This document shows, in pieces, positions 29,030-39,013 of a stretch of DNA of 64,000 bases. The notes beneath the pieces are model-generated. The model saw only the letters and a program-made list of their open reading frames with translations. It was not told the origin of the DNA and made no database searches. Every line of letters begins with the position of its first letter. Within the stretch, counting starts at the first letter, position 1. The translations under genes were made by a program, and so were the position numbers. Origin of the DNA: CAYMTR01 sp964393405. Lineage in GTDB: Bacteria; Bacteroidota; Bacteroidia; Bacteroidales; Prolixibacteraceae. The stretch spans positions 75,853 through 139,852 of the forward strand of contig CAYMTR010000002.1 in the NCBI GenBank assembly GCA_964393405.1, given 5' to 3'.

Positions 29030-30970
29030 TTATCTCTTTTTAGCGTTTTGCTGTTGTTGTTTAGCCATTTCTTCAAGTTTCAATTGAAATTTCGATTTAA
29101 CAACAGGCTTCTTTTTATTCGCATGAAGCTGAGCCCTAACCTTATTTTCATCAATAAAACTCCTCATTATGAATGTCTGACCAATGGCGAAAATATTTGA
29201 TAATGTGTAGTAATAACTTAATCCTGAAGAATAAGAATTAAGAATAAACATGAAAAAGACAGGCATAAAATACATCATATATTTCATTCCCGGCATTGCG
29301 CTAGTATCTTGACTTGAACCACTGATCTTTGTTTGTAGTATGGTTGTTGCAGTCATAAGCAATGTGAAAAGACTCACATGGTTTCCGTAAATACTGCTCA
29401 AAAGAGGAATGTTTGCTTTCCAAGTAAATATTGCATCATAAGTTGATAAATCGGTTGCCCACAAAAAGCTTTGTTGCCTTAACTCTATTGAACCAGGGAA
29501 GAAAAAGAACATCGCCATAAGAATTGGCATCTGAAATAATAATGGAAGACAACCTCCCATCGGACTTACCCCAACCTTCTTATAAAGAGCCATTGTGGCC
29601 TGCTGACGCTCCATAGCTTTTTCAGCAGGGAATTTCTTGTTAATTTCATCAATCTCTGGCTTCAATACTTTCATTTTAGCCTGAGACATAAATGTTTTGT
29701 ATGTTGGGAAAAATACTATTATCCTGATAAGTATTGTCAATAGAAGAATAATAATTCCAAAATTTGAAATGCCCTTCATCAAAAAGTTAAATACAGGAAT
29801 AATAAGATACCTGTTAACTTCCCTTACAATTGGCCAACCCAAATCGATCAGCTTCTCCATATCGTTACCATGTTCTTTTAAAGATAGGTAATGATTAGGA
29901 CCAAAATAAAACGACATTCCATATTCCTGAAGAGGCTTTGACTCAAATGGAAGTCCTATATCAGATTTGAAATCAGCGACATAATTAGATTTAGCATCTT
30001 TCTTATCTGTTGAAATCAGTGCATTTGGAAATGATTCTTTTGCCATGAGCACTGTAGAAAAGAAAAGCTGCTTATATCCAATCCATTTCACAGGTGTTTT
30101 CAATTCATCATCATCTGATTTATTTGTCTTTAAATGATCAATTTCAGCATCTTTAAATTTGTAATACATTGTCGTATACCTGTCTTCACCATATGTTGAA
30201 GCCCTCTCTTGTCTAGGTACCGAAAAATTAAAGTTTAAGCTTAAATAGCCGGTATTTGTGTTGACAACCTTTTCCATACCAACCATTCTAACATCGTAAC
30301 CCACAACATAAGAGTTATGTGTGATTGTATACACATAATCAATATAACGACCGTTGCCAGCATCCAATCTTAAAATAAGTTCCTTACTTTCTCCGGGGGT
30401 TTTCTCGTTAAATTTCATCCTGCCTTCTTTTCCTTTAGGAATTGCAGGTCCTGATACCGCAAGTAATTTTTCGTTATTTAATGGCTTGAAATAAAAATCA
30501 TCCGTGGAAATATTTCTGTTTTGAGCAAAGAATGAAAGATAATGTTCAGATTTACCTCCTTCTATCAAGAATAAATCGGAAGAATCATGCCTCTTATAAT
30601 TTTTCAATTCAACAGAGTGTACCTGCCCCCCTTTAGTTGATAGGGTCAACTTCAAGAGGTTATTCTCCAATACAAGGAATTCTTCGTTACCATTGGCCGA
30701 AACATAGAAATCGCCGTATAGGTTTCTTAATTCATTTGTAGCGTTTATGCTATCTTCTTCTTCATTTATAGGCAAAGAAGCCTGGGCTTCCTGTTCGCTT
30801 CTAATAGCTATGGCTTCTGCTTGTTTTTGCATTGCGCTTTGAACAAGTGCAATAGAATCTCTTTTGTATTTTGCAGTTTCTATCTCCTCTTTTGAAGGTT
30901 TATTGATATAACTGAATATTACTAAAACAGCAAAAATTAAAACAATTCCTAGTGTTGATTTCTTATCCAT
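29030..30970 (-). CDS. yidC: membrane protein insertase YidC
   Basis: A 646-residue YidC of the Gram-negative type: an N-terminal membrane anchor, a large periplasmic beta-sandwich (residues ~60-370) and the conserved C-terminal five-helix core with RIIVFFPTYKTF and SPMGGCLPLLFQMPILMAMF. The hydrophilic groove Arg is within LLTILIRIIVF. It inserts and folds inner-membrane proteins with or without SecYEG. The C-terminus is basic (NAKKR). pyrG lies upstream in the same direction, as in many Bacteroidota. Confidence 0.97.
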   Translation of the reverse strand: MDKKSTLGIVLIFAVLVIFSYINKPSKEEIETAKYKRDSIALVQSAMQKQAEAIAIRSEQEAQASLPINEEEDSINATNELRNLYGDFYVSANGNEEFLVLENNLLKLTLSTKGGQVHSVELKNYKRHDSSDLFLIEGGKSEHYLSFFAQNRNISTDDFYFKPLNNEKLLAVSGPAIPKGKEGRMKFNEKTPGESKELILRLDAGNGRYIDYVYTITHNSYVVGYDVRMVGMEKVVNTNTGYLSLNFNFSVPRQERASTYGEDRYTTMYYKFKDAEIDHLKTNKSDDDELKTPVKWIGYKQLFFSTVLMAKESFPNALISTDKKDAKSNYVADFKSDIGLPFESKPLQEYGMSFYFGPNHYLSLKEHGNDMEKLIDLGWPIVREVNRYLIIPVFNFLMKGISNFGIIILLLTILIRIIVFFPTYKTFMSQAKMKVLKPEIDEINKKFPAEKAMERQQATMALYKKVGVSPMGGCLPLLFQMPILMAMFFFFPGSIELRQQSFLWATDLSTYDAIFTWKANIPLLSSIYGNHVSLFTLLMTATTILQTKISGSSQDTSAMPGMKYMMYFMPVFFMFILNSYSSGLSYYYTLSNIFAIGQTFIMRSFIDENKVRAQLHANKKKPVVKSKFQLKLEEMAKQQQQNAKKR

Positions 30971-31011
30971 TCAATTATTTTTATTTTATTGGTATTTATT
31001 TTAGTCAATAA

Positions 31012-32622
31012 TTACATTCTTTCTTTATTTTCAACAACTGCTTTCACAAATGCCACAAACAATGGACTTGGGTTTAAAACAGTACTTGAGTATTCAGGAT
31101 GAAACTGTACTCCGATAAACCACGGATGATCAACCATTTCCATTGCCTCAACTAATTTCGAATCCGGATTTATTCCAACAGGCCTGAACCCTGAGTTAAT
31201 GAAATCATTTAAATATTTATCGTTGAATTCATATCTGTGCCTGTGTCTTTCTAAAATTATATCTTTTTGATATGCATTGTAAAATTTGCTATCCCTGGTA
31301 ACCTCGCAAGCAAAAGAACCTAACCTCATTGTTCCTCCCATGTTGACTATTCCTTTTTGCTCTTCCATCAGGTCAATTACAGGAAACTTTGTTACTTCGT
31401 TCATTTCAGTAGAATCAGCACCAGCTAACCCAAGAACATTTCTTGCAAATTCAATCACAGCTATCTGCATTCCTAAACAAATCCCTAAAAATGGTACTTT
31501 GTTTTCACGAGCAAATCTTGTAGCCTCAATCTTCCCTCTTATGCCCCTGTGACCAAAACCCGGAGCAACAAGTATTCCGTCAAGATCTTGAAGCATCTCA
31601 TCGACATTCTTCCTGGTTATTTCTTCCGAATGTATATATCTTATTTTAACCTTGCATTCATTAACAGCTCCAGCGTGAATAAAGGATTCTGCGATAGATT
31701 TGTATGCATCATGTAATTCAACATACTTACCTACAAGCCCTATCTCTATTTCTCTCTTTGGGTTTTTATGTCTTAACAGAAAATCATTCCAGCTTCCAAG
31801 ATCTGGTTCTTTGCTTGTTGGCAGACCAAATTTCTTAAGAACTGTTATGTCCAATTTCTCTTCCTGCATTTTGAGGGGAACCTCATATATTGTTGGCACA
31901 TCAATTGACTGAACAACAGAGTCTTCTGCTACATTACAAAATAATGCGACCTTTCTCCTAAGGCTATTGTTCAGATTGTGTTCAGTTCTAAGAACTAAAA
32001 CATCCGGTTGTACCCCATTTTCAAGCAAAGCCTTAACTGAATGTTGTGTAGGTTTGGTTTTTAATTCGCCTGATGCAGACAAAAATGGAACTAAGGTAAG
32101 ATGTATTACTAATGCTGAATTGCCGAGTTCCCATTTTAATTGACGAACAGATTCTATATACGGCAATGATTCTATATCTCCAACAGTACCTCCGATTTCA
32201 GTAATAACTATATCAAATTTACCCTTGTTTCCCAAGAATTTTATATGCCTTTTAATTTCATCAGTTATATGAGGAATAATCTGAACCGTTTTACCCAGAT
32301 AGTCACCTTTCCTTTCCTTGTTTATAACAGTCTGATATATTCTTCCCGTTGTAATGTTATTTGCTTTTGAAGTAGGAACATTCAAGAATCTTTCATAATG
32401 ACCAAGATCCAAATCTGTTTCAGCCCCATCGTCAGTAACATAACATTCACCATGCTCGTATGGGTTAAGAGTTCCCGGATCAACATTTATGTAGGGATCG
32501 AGCTTCTGAATCGTAACTGAAAAACCTCTGGCTTGTAACAATTTAGCCAATGATGCAGATAAAATTCCTTTACCTAAGGAAGACGTTACACCACCTGTTA
32601 CGAAAATGTATTTTGTTGACAA
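31012..32622 (-). CDS. pyrG: CTP synthase
   Basis: A 536-residue enzyme with the N-terminal synthetase P-loop GGVTSSLGKGILSASLAKLL, conserved DPYINVDPGTLNPYEHGE, and the C-terminal class I glutamine amidotransferase domain with nucleophile Cys in FLGICLGMQ and the distal His-Glu pair in VQFHPEYSS. It converts UTP to CTP with glutamine nitrogen. It lies 41 bases upstream of yidC and may be co-transcribed with it. Confidence 0.98.
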   Translation of the reverse strand: MSTKYIFVTGGVTSSLGKGILSASLAKLLQARGFSVTIQKLDPYINVDPGTLNPYEHGECYVTDDGAETDLDLGHYERFLNVPTSKANNITTGRIYQTVINKERKGDYLGKTVQIIPHITDEIKRHIKFLGNKGKFDIVITEIGGTVGDIESLPYIESVRQLKWELGNSALVIHLTLVPFLSASGELKTKPTQHSVKALLENGVQPDVLVLRTEHNLNNSLRRKVALFCNVAEDSVVQSIDVPTIYEVPLKMQEEKLDITVLKKFGLPTSKEPDLGSWNDFLLRHKNPKREIEIGLVGKYVELHDAYKSIAESFIHAGAVNECKVKIRYIHSEEITRKNVDEMLQDLDGILVAPGFGHRGIRGKIEATRFARENKVPFLGICLGMQIAVIEFARNVLGLAGADSTEMNEVTKFPVIDLMEEQKGIVNMGGTMRLGSFACEVTRDSKFYNAYQKDIILERHRHRYEFNDKYLNDFINSGFRPVGINPDSKLVEAMEMVDHPWFIGVQFHPEYSSTVLNPSPLFVAFVKAVVENKERM

Positions 32623-32700
32623 AACTTTAAATTTTAATGGATTACGAACTGAAAAAACAAAGATAATTATTTAATAAATGTTTCATATTTTTTTTAATAA

Positions 32701-32727
32701 AAACGGCCTGATGTTAACAGGCCGTTT
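32701..32727 (-). terminator. intrinsic terminator of the DUF349 gene
   Basis: AAACGGCCTG (32701-32710) and CAGGCCGTTT (32718-32727) form a perfect 10-bp stem with a 7-base loop, flanked by A and T runs. It lies 5 bases beyond the stop of the leftward DUF349 gene. Confidence 0.9.
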
Positions 32728-32731
32728 TTAT

Positions 32732-34918
32732 TTATTGTTCAGTATAGTCGACATCATCGATAACCCTAATCTTATCCTTAAGGTAAACGATTTGTTCTTC
32801 ATTAAGTGCTATCTTTCTTTCAACATCCTTTATCAAAGCTTCGGCATTTTTTGAATTTGCAAAAAATCCAATATTGTTCTTTAATGTAATAAGATCGTTT
32901 TCAAGATGTTTAAGTTTTGTTGCGTATTTATCTCTTTCAGCAAACATTTTATTCTGACCCTTTGAGGAAGTCTTCCAGTCAGTCATTTTATTCTTAAACT
33001 TCAATAAGTTACGATCTTTATCCTCTACTCTTAGATTATCAAACTGAATGTTGATTGCATCTCTAAATCTTTTCTGCACATCGTTCTTTTCCTGAATTGG
33101 AACATGACCAATTTCTGTCCATCTCCTTTGAAAATCTCTTAGTAGTTCGAAATCTTTTTCATCGCTTCCTGTTGATTTAAAATTAACAACAGCATCAATA
33201 AGTTCATTTTTCAACTTAAGATTTTCAGTCTGTTCTGTATCCTTTGAATTAAAGAATTGAGATTTGTTCTTAAAGAAGAAGTCACATGCTGCCCTAAAAC
33301 GTTTCCAAACTATATCAGACTGTTTTCTTGGAACCGGACCAATTTCTTTCCATTTTTTCTGAATGTTTATAAACTCGTCAGTTGTCTTCTTCCAATCAGT
33401 ACTGTCTTTCAATGCTTCAGCCTGAACACACAAATCAATTTTTAACTGAAGATTATTATTTTGATCCTCTTTATGTTTTGAATAAAAATCTCTTTTCTTA
33501 TCAAAGAACATATCACATGCATTCCTGAAACGGTCATAAATTGTATTATTTTCCTTTTTAGGTGCAAATCCAATTGTCCTCCAATATTTTTGTAATTCAA
33601 CAAGTTCCTTTGATTTTTCTTCCCAGTCTTTATGAGAATCAAGTTCCAGAGCAAGAATCTCTTCAACTTTTTCACATAATGCTGTTTTGGCATCAAGATT
33701 CTTCTTTTGTGATTTCTTCCTGTTTTCAAAGAAATCCTGATGCTTTTTATTTATTTGAGTTGTAGCTGCCCTGAACCTTTCCCATAATTCTTCTTTTTTA
33801 TCACGAGGAACAGGTCCTATTTCACGCCACAAATCATGATATTTCTGTAAACTATTAAATGATTTAACAACTGAAGGCTCAAGTATCAACTCTTCTGCCT
33901 TTTCGCAAATAGAAATCTTCTCTTCAAGATTTTTCTTAAGATCAAGATCTCTAAGCTCTTTGTTAATTTTAATATAATCGTAGAAGTTTTCAACATGATG
34001 GTGATAGTTTTCCCAAAGGTCTTTCATATTAGCCTGAGGCACTAACCCTGTTTCCCTCCATTGCTGTTGTAAATCACGGAATTCCTGAAATGTTTTGTTT
34101 ATCGACTCTTTTCTGTTTACAAGGGTTTTAATCTCCTCGATAATTTCGTATTTCTTTTTCAGATTGTCTTCTTTTTCAGATTCTATATCTTTACTGTGTT
34201 CTGCTTTTTTCTGTTTAAATTGTTGTAACAGAGTTTTTAAATCTTGTTCGTAAGGATCAATCTCCGCTACATACTCCTCTTCAAAACCCCCGTCATCAAT
34301 AAATTTCTTTTTGAGTTCCAGTTGCTTTTGTTTATGCTTTTTATAGAAATTAACCTTGATACTTTCTACCTGATTTAAAATATCAAAGAAACTCTTTGTT
34401 TCAAGTAAGTTTTTAAGTTCATTGATTAGTTCAACTTCAGAATAAGCCGAATAATCAAAATCAAGATCAGCTAATTTTTCCTCAGCAAATTCCTCGGAGT
34501 CTGCAATCTCACTAATATCCTCTTCCTCAATCTTTACTTCCTCTTCCTCAATCTTTACCTCCTTTTCTTCAATCTTTACTCCCTCTTCTTCAATCTTTAC
34601 TTCCTCTTCTTCAATCTTTACTTCCTCTTCTTCAATCTTTACTTCCTCTTCTTCATTTTTTGTTTCTGTTAGAATAGCTTCCGAAACTACATCTAGTTCA
34701 GAAACTTGTTCTTCAACAATATCATTACTAACAGATTCCGGTTCTTGAACCGGGATACTAACTTCTTGTATTTCATCTGAATTAACAGATGAAGTATTTT
34801 CTGTTATTTCGTTGTCAGAAGCATTAACTTGATCTTCATTAAGCATATTTTCAGAAATATTTTCTGATTCATTAGTCTCATTCTGAGCTTTTGAGTGCAA
34901 ATTGTTATTAGATTCCAT
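32732..34918 (-). CDS. DUF349 multi-repeat coiled protein with acidic heptad-repeat N-terminus
   Basis: A 728-residue acidic protein without a signal peptide. After a Glu/Asn-rich N-terminus come at least five DUF349 modules, each recognisable by W-R/K-x-I/T-G-x-V/A-P followed by a RFR or similar helix (LWREIGPVPRDKKEELWERF; YWRTIGFAPKKEN; KWKEIGPVPRKQSD; RWTEIGHVPIQEK; QWRETGLVPQANM). The C-terminus is a coiled coil. DUF349 proteins are widespread in Bacteroidota; function unproven. Residues ~90-140 contain a tandem KIEEEEV repeat encoded by 21-bp units. Confidence 0.88.
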   Translation of the reverse strand: MESNNNLHSKAQNETNESENISENMLNEDQVNASDNEITENTSSVNSDEIQEVSIPVQEPESVSNDIVEEQVSELDVVSEAILTETKNEEEEVKIEEEEVKIEEEEVKIEEEGVKIEEKEVKIEEEEVKIEEEDISEIADSEEFAEEKLADLDFDYSAYSEVELINELKNLLETKSFFDILNQVESIKVNFYKKHKQKQLELKKKFIDDGGFEEEYVAEIDPYEQDLKTLLQQFKQKKAEHSKDIESEKEDNLKKKYEIIEEIKTLVNRKESINKTFQEFRDLQQQWRETGLVPQANMKDLWENYHHHVENFYDYIKINKELRDLDLKKNLEEKISICEKAEELILEPSVVKSFNSLQKYHDLWREIGPVPRDKKEELWERFRAATTQINKKHQDFFENRKKSQKKNLDAKTALCEKVEEILALELDSHKDWEEKSKELVELQKYWRTIGFAPKKENNTIYDRFRNACDMFFDKKRDFYSKHKEDQNNNLQLKIDLCVQAEALKDSTDWKKTTDEFINIQKKWKEIGPVPRKQSDIVWKRFRAACDFFFKNKSQFFNSKDTEQTENLKLKNELIDAVVNFKSTGSDEKDFELLRDFQRRWTEIGHVPIQEKNDVQKRFRDAINIQFDNLRVEDKDRNLLKFKNKMTDWKTSSKGQNKMFAERDKYATKLKHLENDLITLKNNIGFFANSKNAEALIKDVERKIALNEEQIVYLKDKIRVIDDVDYTEQ
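34522..34656. repeat. 21-bp minisatellite inside the DUF349 gene
   Basis: About six near-identical 21-bp units (core TCTTCAATCTTTACTTCCTC on the plus strand) encode a repeated KIEEEEV heptad. The period is a multiple of three, so copy-number change would keep the frame. Exact borders are approximate. Confidence 0.8.
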
Positions 34919-35079
34919 CTTATAAGATATTAGAGTACAACATGTTGTTTTTAGAGCATCACCAATTTTTGAAACGTACGAAAATAGATATTATAATGTA
35001 ATAGTCAAACTTTTTTTTTTCATAATTTATTAAATATGCGATTTTTAACAAAAAAAAGTATCATAAAAAACTAATAAAA

Positions 35080-35127
35080 ATGCCATGTCCTCAATGCTCA
35101 TCTCCCAATATAGTGAAATGCTGGTAA
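35080..35127 (+). pseudogene. possible remnant of a zinc-ribbon (IS1-type?) transposase N-terminus
   Basis: ATG at 35080 opens MPCPQCSSPNIVKCW followed by TAA. The C-P-x-C-x-S-x-x-I-V-K pattern is that of the N-terminal zinc ribbon of IS1-like and related transposases. In the +1 frame the text continues as NNQAKPNKYNVYT, compatible with the next part of such a domain after a frameshift. No other transposase sequence or terminal repeats are visible. A chance ORF or short metal-binding peptide are alternatives. Confidence 0.35.
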
Positions 35128-35207
35128 CAATCAAGCTAAACCAAACAAGTATAATGTTTATACGCTTTAAAGTAAAATACAGTACTATTTTTTAAATACC
35201 ATTTCAT

Positions 35208-35215
35208 TAAATTTG
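35208..35215 (+). promoter_or_regulatory. -7-like element upstream of trmD
   Basis: TAAATTTG matches the Bacteroidota TAnnTTTG consensus, 13 bases before the trmD ATG. No clear -33 TTTG lies at the proper distance, and such matches arise by chance in AT-rich DNA. Confidence 0.35.
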
Positions 35216-35228
35216 CAGAAAAAAAATT

Positions 35229-35909
35229 ATGCGAATTGACATTCTTACTCTTTTCCCTGAATTCTTTGATAGCCCCTTTAATTGCTCAATGCTTAAACGG
35301 GCAACTGATAAAGGATTTGCCGATATTCATCTTTACAATATCAGGGACTTTTCTACTGATAAGCATAAAAGCGTTGATGATTATGCATTTGGAGGAGGTG
35401 CTGGTATGGTAATGATGATTCAACCAATTGAGGATCTTATCTTAAAGCTTAAGAATGAAAGAATCTACGATGAAATAATCTATTTGACTCCTGACGCCCC
35501 TGTTTTAAATCAAAAAGAAGCAAATAAGTTATCAATGCTAAATAACTTAATTATTCTTTGCGGCCATTATAAAGGTGTTGACCAACGCATCAGGGATAAT
35601 TATGTGACTAAAGAAATTTCTATTGGCGACTATGTTCTTACAGGTGGGGAAATTGCTGCTGTAGTTTTAACTGACTGTATTATTAGATTGATACCCGGAG
35701 TTCTTTCTGATGAGACCTCTGCCCTATCAGATTCTTTTCAGGACGGTTTATTAAGTCCTCCAGTATATACTCGGCCTGCTGATCATAAAGGCTGGAAAGT
35801 ACCTGATGTGCTTTTGTCTGGTAACGACAAACTAATAAATAATTGGAGAGAAAACAAATCATTAGAAATTACCGGCAAGATAAGACCTGATTTACTTGAT
35901 GAAAATTAA
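35229..35909 (+). CDS. trmD: tRNA (guanine37-N1)-methyltransferase TrmD
   Basis: A 226-residue SPOUT methyltransferase of typical length. Signatures: MRIDILTLFPEFFDSPF at the start, DYAFGGGAGMVMM, LCGHYKGVDQRI and the knot motif SIGDYVLTGGE, then the C-terminal domain with PVYTRPADHKGWKVPDVL. It adds the m1G37 that prevents frameshifting. The stop is 2 bases from the stop of the convergent nuclease gene. Confidence 0.98.
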   Translation: MRIDILTLFPEFFDSPFNCSMLKRATDKGFADIHLYNIRDFSTDKHKSVDDYAFGGGAGMVMMIQPIEDLILKLKNERIYDEIIYLTPDAPVLNQKEANKLSMLNNLIILCGHYKGVDQRIRDNYVTKEISIGDYVLTGGEIAAVVLTDCIIRLIPGVLSDETSALSDSFQDGLLSPPVYTRPADHKGWKVPDVLLSGNDKLINNWRENKSLEITGKIRPDLLDEN

Positions 35910-35911
35910 TA

Positions 35912-38737
35912 CTATTTCTTACAAATCGTGTTAAATTCACAATACCCACATTTATCATTTTTATTCCTTTGACTGAACGTAATCTCAGGATTTAGAATAT
36001 CCTTAAGCAAGTGCTCAACTCCTTTTTTGAAATCATCAGCATAAACTTGATAGACAAAATTTTCCCCATTTATTTTAAATTCAGGACTGAATTCTTTTGT
36101 AAAAATTGTAGTAGCTCCGTAAATTCCCGGTATTATTGATTCCATCGGCTTCAGACTCTCGTAAACACTTAAAGAATAGAGCATTGTTTGAAATCCTGGA
36201 CCGTTATTGTTTTCTTCTTTAAAAAGGTCATCAATATTTTTTATTTTTAAATCTGAAGCTCCTGTTTTGTAATCAATGACCCTTATAACATCACCTACCT
36301 TATCAATTCTGTCTACCTTGCCTCCTATGCTTATCTTTCGAATGAAACCGTCTGCTTCTATTTCAACAGAAGTCTTGTAATTTTCTTCTAAGCTTATCAG
36401 TTCAAATGGAGCAGTTGCTTTGTCATATTCAAGAATCTTGTAGATGTACTTCTTAATTATCTCAAAAACAATGAGATTATTTCCATTTAATTTAAAGTTA
36501 TTACCCTTAAAAAGCTCTTCCTCAAGTGATTTTCTTAGTGTCTTTTCTATTCGCTTTTTATCATTGATTATCAAACATATTTCTTCGGGTAATATTTGTT
36601 TTCCTACAAACGGCAAATACAAATTCTCCATCGCTTTATGAGCAATTCTGCCAAATAGCATGTTATCAATATCTTCAGATATTTCATCTTTTTCCCGGAT
36701 GCCCTTAATGTATCTCAAATAGAATTTAAGTTTGCAAAATAAATAAGTATTCAAAGCTGTTGGCGAGACTGTTTTTGATGTTAAATAACTGATTACAGCT
36801 TCTAATGTTTTGTCATCCTTACTAATATTTATTGGGAGAATTTGGAATGGACTACTCTCAAAAAAGGCGTTTATTTCATTAATCTTTATGCTCTTGGCTT
36901 CAAATTTTATCTGATTAAGATACCGTGATACTTCTCCTCTCGACATTCCTTCAGTCCTCGAATCAAATACCATTGAAATATTTTTAGCCCTTTGGATTAA
37001 TCGATAAAAATAGTAGGAATACATTGCGTTCTTCTGTTCCGATGCAGGCATTCCAAACCCCTTTCTCAAAGAATATGGAATAAAAGAAGACTGGTTACTT
37101 CGCCCAGGTAACTTGTCATCGTTAAATGAAAGCAAAATGATATTTTCAAAATCCAAACAGCGTGTCTCCAGAAATCCCATAATCTGAATTCCTTTCAAAG
37201 GCTCACCTTCAAATGGGATGGAAAGTTGTTCTAATTTTTTAATTAAAAGTTGATACAAAAGCTTTTTGGAAATTAAAACTCCCTCGGATACTTTTAATAT
37301 TGAATCAAAAAATATATTGATTGAGTTATAAACTTGGAATATTGATTCTTTATTAATCGGCTGATCTTCTTCTATTGAAGAAAAAACTGACAAAATTATT
37401 CTTTGCAGATATGTTCTTATTTCAGAGAGGGTTTCAGGAATTGAAAAAACTGAATATAAAAACTCATTCTCGCTAAAATCTTTTTCAGATAAATATATTT
37501 TACCTTCATTTTGAATAGAATCAAGAAGATTTGATATAAAATCACCTCCGGAACAACTTGCTATCAATGAATTACTAAAAACGGATTGCACATCCCTATA
37601 GTAAAAAACATTATCGCTCCCCGCTATTTTTCGAACTCTACCATCAAGTTCTGCTAAACTTTTAATAAGTCCAAATACTGGTAGGTTTCTTACCGGAAAC
37701 CCCATTGTAATATTAAAATTGCCTAAGCCGGAAGGTAGATTATTCAACATCGGTAATAACATAGACTCATCACATAATACAATGGCCGTGTTATCGAATT
37801 CTGTTTCTTTTGAAATATTATTTTCATCCAACCATTCAGGCACATACGATGCTTGACCTGAAAATCCTGGCACTGAAACTATTTGCAAAGCTTCAATTTT
37901 AGAGAAGTTGTCGCTTGAAAAATCAAAATCTTCAGGTGGAGGAAAAAATTTTAAGTTTAGCTTCATGAATAACGACGCTTCATGAAATTCTTTTGACATA
38001 TAGTAATCGTCGAAATCCCAAAAGAAATCAGCCGAATAATTAATCTTCAAATAATTAAACAGTTCAAACTCGCATTTATTTAATGCATTGAATCCGATAA
38101 ATGCAAATTTCTTATACTTAAAATCAGGAAATGTTTTCAGCTTTTCTGTCATTTCCCGGTATTGCATCCCTTCGTATGATCTGTTGTCAGCTTTTAGTTT
38201 TAGCCGGAAACCGGAATAAACATCAAAAAGTTTAGACCAGATATTAACAAATTCCTGCTTGTTTTTTGAATCTCTACTCCTTAAAATATTATCCCAAAAA
38301 CCAGAAAGGAACCTTAACTGATCTTCAGATAGAAAATCAAAACCGTAATCAATATCTTTCAATGACTTGATATTCTTGAACAACTTTTCAGCATCAACAA
38401 GATATTTATCAATATCATTAAAATCTTGAAGCAATATTTCACCACGATAATAGAAATCATCAAGGGTTTCGGTGGAAGAGGTTATTTCGCAATATGTCTT
38501 CCAAAGGTCAACTATCAAAGAAAACTCATCATCTTTTAATAAACCAGAAACATTTCCAACAAGGTCAGATATTGTATATACAGGCGGAGAAAAAAATGGT
38601 TTGCTTGAAAAAGAACTCAAGTATTTTTGAAAAAACAACCCCGATCTTCTATTTGGAAACACCAACGCTGTGTCTGTCAGAATATCTTCGTATTTACTCA
38701 GAATATAAAAAGCAGTTTCCTTTAAAAATTTCTCCAT
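35912..38737 (-). CDS. AddB-like protein with C-terminal Fe-S PD-(D/E)XK nuclease
   Basis: A 941-residue protein. The long N-terminal part resembles an inactivated superfamily-I helicase as in AddB (start LVFPNRRSGLFFQKYL; no intact Walker A seen). The C-terminal third is a RecB-type nuclease: VRVIDYKTGA carries the catalytic Asp and Lys, and the 4Fe-4S staple is formed by Cys in LFCKLKFYLRYIKG and the C-terminal CGYCEFNTIC. Family members process double-strand DNA ends with a UvrD-like partner, which is not in this window. Two bases from trmD, tail to tail. Confidence 0.85.
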   Translation of the reverse strand: MEKFLKETAFYILSKYEDILTDTALVFPNRRSGLFFQKYLSSFSSKPFFSPPVYTISDLVGNVSGLLKDDEFSLIVDLWKTYCEITSSTETLDDFYYRGEILLQDFNDIDKYLVDAEKLFKNIKSLKDIDYGFDFLSEDQLRFLSGFWDNILRSRDSKNKQEFVNIWSKLFDVYSGFRLKLKADNRSYEGMQYREMTEKLKTFPDFKYKKFAFIGFNALNKCEFELFNYLKINYSADFFWDFDDYYMSKEFHEASLFMKLNLKFFPPPEDFDFSSDNFSKIEALQIVSVPGFSGQASYVPEWLDENNISKETEFDNTAIVLCDESMLLPMLNNLPSGLGNFNITMGFPVRNLPVFGLIKSLAELDGRVRKIAGSDNVFYYRDVQSVFSNSLIASCSGGDFISNLLDSIQNEGKIYLSEKDFSENEFLYSVFSIPETLSEIRTYLQRIILSVFSSIEEDQPINKESIFQVYNSINIFFDSILKVSEGVLISKKLLYQLLIKKLEQLSIPFEGEPLKGIQIMGFLETRCLDFENIILLSFNDDKLPGRSNQSSFIPYSLRKGFGMPASEQKNAMYSYYFYRLIQRAKNISMVFDSRTEGMSRGEVSRYLNQIKFEAKSIKINEINAFFESSPFQILPINISKDDKTLEAVISYLTSKTVSPTALNTYLFCKLKFYLRYIKGIREKDEISEDIDNMLFGRIAHKAMENLYLPFVGKQILPEEICLIINDKKRIEKTLRKSLEEELFKGNNFKLNGNNLIVFEIIKKYIYKILEYDKATAPFELISLEENYKTSVEIEADGFIRKISIGGKVDRIDKVGDVIRVIDYKTGASDLKIKNIDDLFKEENNNGPGFQTMLYSLSVYESLKPMESIIPGIYGATTIFTKEFSPEFKINGENFVYQVYADDFKKGVEHLLKDILNPEITFSQRNKNDKCGYCEFNTICKK

Positions 38738-38822
38738 AGTACTTTAAAAAACTTGACTGCAATTTATATTTTTTATTCCAATTTTCAAGCTCATTAACAA
38801 TCACATATCTTCTACAAGCACC

Positions 38823-38840
38823 GTCGAAAACGTTTGCGAC
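38823..38840. promoter_or_regulatory. LacI-type operator-like palindrome
   Basis: GTCGAAAACGTTTGCGAC reads as an 18-base palindrome with one mismatched pair and central AACGTT, the general shape of LacI/PurR-family operators. It is ~86 bases upstream of the leftward nuclease gene and before the putative rightward small transcript. Confidence 0.35.
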
Positions 38841-39013
38841 ATAAAAAAAGTATTTTTTTTATTAAAAAATTTGGAAATAATATTAAAAATATATTCTATA
38901 TTAGCTAACCGAAAATAGAAACTAATTTAATTACATAAACACCTAAACACAATAATCTTCCTTTTCTCTTTAAACCATCATCTATTTTCTGATCTAACTA
39001 AACTATGAACAGC

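Larger units (their letters stand above)
34919..35228. other. 310-base intergenic region with a zinc-ribbon mini-ORF
   Basis: Divergent spacer between the DUF349 gene and trmD. It holds a 15-codon ORF at 35080-35127 with a cysteine motif (listed separately) and a -7-like TAAATTTG just upstream of trmD. Nothing else is apparent. Confidence 0.6.
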
